This document shows positions 5,734 to 7,246 of a stretch of DNA of 7,246 nucleotides, piece after piece. The notes beneath the pieces are model-generated. The model saw only the letters and a program-made list of their open reading frames with translations. It did not search any database and had not been told where the DNA came from. A program made the position numbers and the translations under genes. Position 1 is the stretch's first letter. Each line of letters starts with the position of its first letter. The stretch is taken from NCBI GenBank assembly GCA_900549245.1, contig URNQ01000089.1:1-7246 (forward strand), in the 5' to 3' direction. The DNA is from an uncultured Collinsella sp. Its GTDB lineage: Bacteria; Actinomycetota; Coriobacteriia; Coriobacteriales; Coriobacteriaceae.

Positions 5734-7246
5734 TTATTTGCCCTTGGGCTTGCTGGCGTAGAACCTCTTCTTTTTGGGCTTGCCGGCGGGGGAGGGTTTG
5801 CCGTTGCCGCGCGGTCCTCGGTCGCCGGTCTGCGCGTGCGCGGGTACTGCCGCACGGGGCTTGCGGGCCTCGGGGTTGCGCAGTTCCTCAACGCGCTCGG
5901 CAATCTCCTCGGCGCTAAAGCTGACCTCGGCCATGGCGTCCTCGATGGGCAGGCGGCGCACGATGTAGCAGTGGTGCACCTTCTGGTTGCGCGCGAAGTC
6001 CTCGGGGATGGTCTGCGCCGTAATGTCCTCCAGCACCACGCCCACGCGCGCGAGCTTGCGCGTTTCGGGGCGGAAGCCGCGCAGGTTGCAGCTAAAGATT
6101 GCATGGCCGCCCTGCGCGAGCAGGCGCGATACGCCGGCCAACAGCTCAACATGGTCGCGCTGGACATCCCAGGTGCGGCGGCCCATCTTGGAGGAGTTCG
6201 AGAACGTGGGCGGGTCGACAAAGATCAGGTCCCAGCGGTTGCGCGTCTGGCGCTGGTCGCGAATCCAGGCGAGCACGTCGTCGCGCACAAAATGATGCTG
6301 AGGCCCCACAAGGCCGTTCTGGCGCATGTTGCGCTCGGCCCAGTCCAGATAGGTATTGGAGAGGTCGACCGTCACGGTCTCCTCGACGCCGCCATCGGCC
6401 GCGTAGCAGGTGGCAGTGCCGGTGTAGGCGAACAGGTTGAGGAAGCGGCGCGCCTGCTTGGCGTGCTCGCGCACCAGGTTGCGGGTGACGCGGTGGTCCA
6501 AGAAGATGCCGACGTCCAGGTAGTCGTCAAAGTTGACGGCAAAGGTGAGGCCGCCCTCTTCGATGAGCGGCAGGCGACGACGCGCGATATTGGCGCGCTC
6601 GCCCGAGCCGCCCTTGCCGGCGCCCTGCTTGCCGTACTGCGAGCCGCCGCGCGAACGCATGCGGGCCTTGGCGTGCACATGCTCGGCGGGAACATCTAGG
6701 ATGCGCGGCGCGATGGCCAGAATGTCGAGCATACGGGCCTGGGCCAGTGCGGGGTCGATGGTCTTGGGCGCGGCGTATTCGGCGATGACGAGCCAGCGGC
6801 CCGGCGTCTGCGGGCAACCCTCGTACAGGTCGATAGCGGCGGAGTAGTCGGGCAGGTCGGCATCGTAGACGCGGTAGCAGCTCACGCCCTCGCGTCTGGC
6901 CCACTTGCGGCGCAGACGGGCATTCTTGCGCAGGCGGTTGGCGAACTGCTCGGACTCGGGGATGAGCACGGGCAGCGGCTTGCCGTCGCCCAGGTCGAGC
7001 ATGGCGGCAGGTTCGGGCATGAGGGCGCCGGCGGCTTCGTCGCTGATGACGTCGTCGGCGTCCGCGGTCTCGCCCTCGGTGTTTGCGCTGGTCGCAGCCT
7101 CAAACGCTGCGGCGGCGTGGTCGAGCGAAGGCCAGACTTCGACGGTCGCCTCTTCGTTGTTGGGCATGACGGCGATGGAGCGCGCGGGCTCGGCATGGAG
7201 CGCGCGGGCCAGCAATCCGTCGCGGGTGAGGGCGGCGACCGGCGCC
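5734..7246 (-). CDS. rlmL: RlmKL-type 23S rRNA methyltransferase, C-terminal part (RlmK module)
   Basis: In RlmKL the RlmL half makes m2G2445 and the RlmK half m7G2069 in 23S rRNA (E. coli numbering). The frame is open to the right edge, so the TTG at 7215 is internal and the THUMP and RlmL catalytic parts lie outside. Residues counted from that TTG: the end of the RlmL module (1-30), an acidic Ala-rich linker (about 36-80), then the RlmK module. Its motifs closely follow E. coli: FANRLRKNARLRRKWARREG (91-110), YDADLPDY (117-124), EYAAPKTID (146-154), DYLDVGIFLDHR (231-242), the SAM-binding NLFAYTGTATCYAADGG (260-276), DLSNTYLDWAERN, and DLIFVDPPTFSNS (329-341). Two differences stand out: a Gly/Lys-rich insertion at about 186-210 and a basic tail of about 70 residues (422-493) ending in KPKKKRFYASKPKGK. 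The gene is convergent with kdpE. Confidence 0.88.
   Translation of the reverse strand, partial: APVAALTRDGLLARALHAEPARSIAVMPNNEEATVEVWPSLDHAAAAFEAATSANTEGETADADDVISDEAAGALMPEPAAMLDLGDGKPLPVLIPESEQFANRLRKNARLRRKWARREGVSCYRVYDADLPDYSAAIDLYEGCPQTPGRWLVIAEYAAPKTIDPALAQARMLDILAIAPRILDVPAEHVHAKARMRSRGGSQYGKQGAGKGGSGERANIARRRLPLIEEGGLTFAVNFDDYLDVGIFLDHRVTRNLVREHAKQARRFLNLFAYTGTATCYAADGGVEETVTVDLSNTYLDWAERNMRQNGLVGPQHHFVRDDVLAWIRDQRQTRNRWDLIFVDPPTFSNSSKMGRRTWDVQRDHVELLAGVSRLLAQGGHAIFSCNLRGFRPETRKLARVGVVLEDITAQTIPEDFARNQKVHHCYIVRRLPIEDAMAEVSFSAEEIAERVEELRNPEARKPRAAVPAHAQTGDRGPRGNGKPSPAGKPKKKRFYASKPKGK

Noticed and set aside
4875..6221. Minus-strand open frame of 448 codons spanning kdpE and the intergenic palindrome
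   Set aside because: It crosses three real genes and a palindrome, has low-complexity Arg/Ala content, and no start signal or known domain.
5671..6699. Plus-strand open frame of 342 codons antisense to the methyltransferase gene
   Set aside because: It is a mirror of the rlmKL frame in high-GC DNA. The minus-strand protein has clear RlmK motifs throughout, while this one has no domain and would start inside the palindrome at 5664-5730.
1..7246. Defence system, prophage, insertion sequence or CRISPR array
   Set aside because: No transposase, integrase, nuclease, toxin-antitoxin pair or regularly spaced repeats are visible; all genes share the same base and codon style.

Overview
The window is high-GC chromosomal DNA (roughly 60% by eye) with densely packed genes and strong GGGAGG/AAGGAG ribosome binding sites. 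The gene set (a Kup potassium transporter, a short KdpD-type kinase with a KdpE-type regulator, and a fused RlmKL methyltransferase) and the intergenic CAAAGG/CCTTTG hairpins suggest a gut actinobacterium of the Coriobacteriia, most likely Collinsella or a close relative. The organism is inferred from style and family resemblance, not from a search. I see no phage, plasmid, transposase, CRISPR, tRNA or rRNA sequence.

Layout, left to right. Positions 1-732 (+) hold a nitroreductase-family flavoprotein cut at its N-terminus by the window edge, followed two bases after its stop by a perfect 15-bp hairpin. Positions 733-890 are non-coding, with an AT-rich palindrome (797-808), a perfect TATAAT box (850-855) and a strong Shine-Dalgarno sequence. 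Then come kup (891-2918) and a 64-residue single-span membrane protein (2988-3182), closed by a Rho-independent terminator whose left arm is duplicated (3214-3275). Next is a two-gene operon: a KdpD-like histidine kinase without the usual N-terminal KdpD/Usp half (3296-4921) and a KdpE-like OmpR-family regulator (4926-5639), separated by 4 bases. A long imperfect palindrome (5664-5730) fills the convergent gap before the 3' part of an rlmKL gene on the minus strand (5734-7246, running off the right edge).

How the genes fit together: positions 891-5639 read as a potassium-homeostasis block. Kup imports K+; the KdpD/KdpE pair is the family that senses K+ limitation or turgor in other bacteria and normally switches on kdpFABC. 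No kdpFABC genes are in the window, so the adjacent kup is the obvious candidate target. The nitroreductase and RlmKL look unrelated to that block. Most of the window is ordinary; the points worth a second look are the small membrane protein behind kup, the missing sensory half of KdpD, the lack of room for a promoter between the terminator and the kinase gene, and the three intergenic palindromes.
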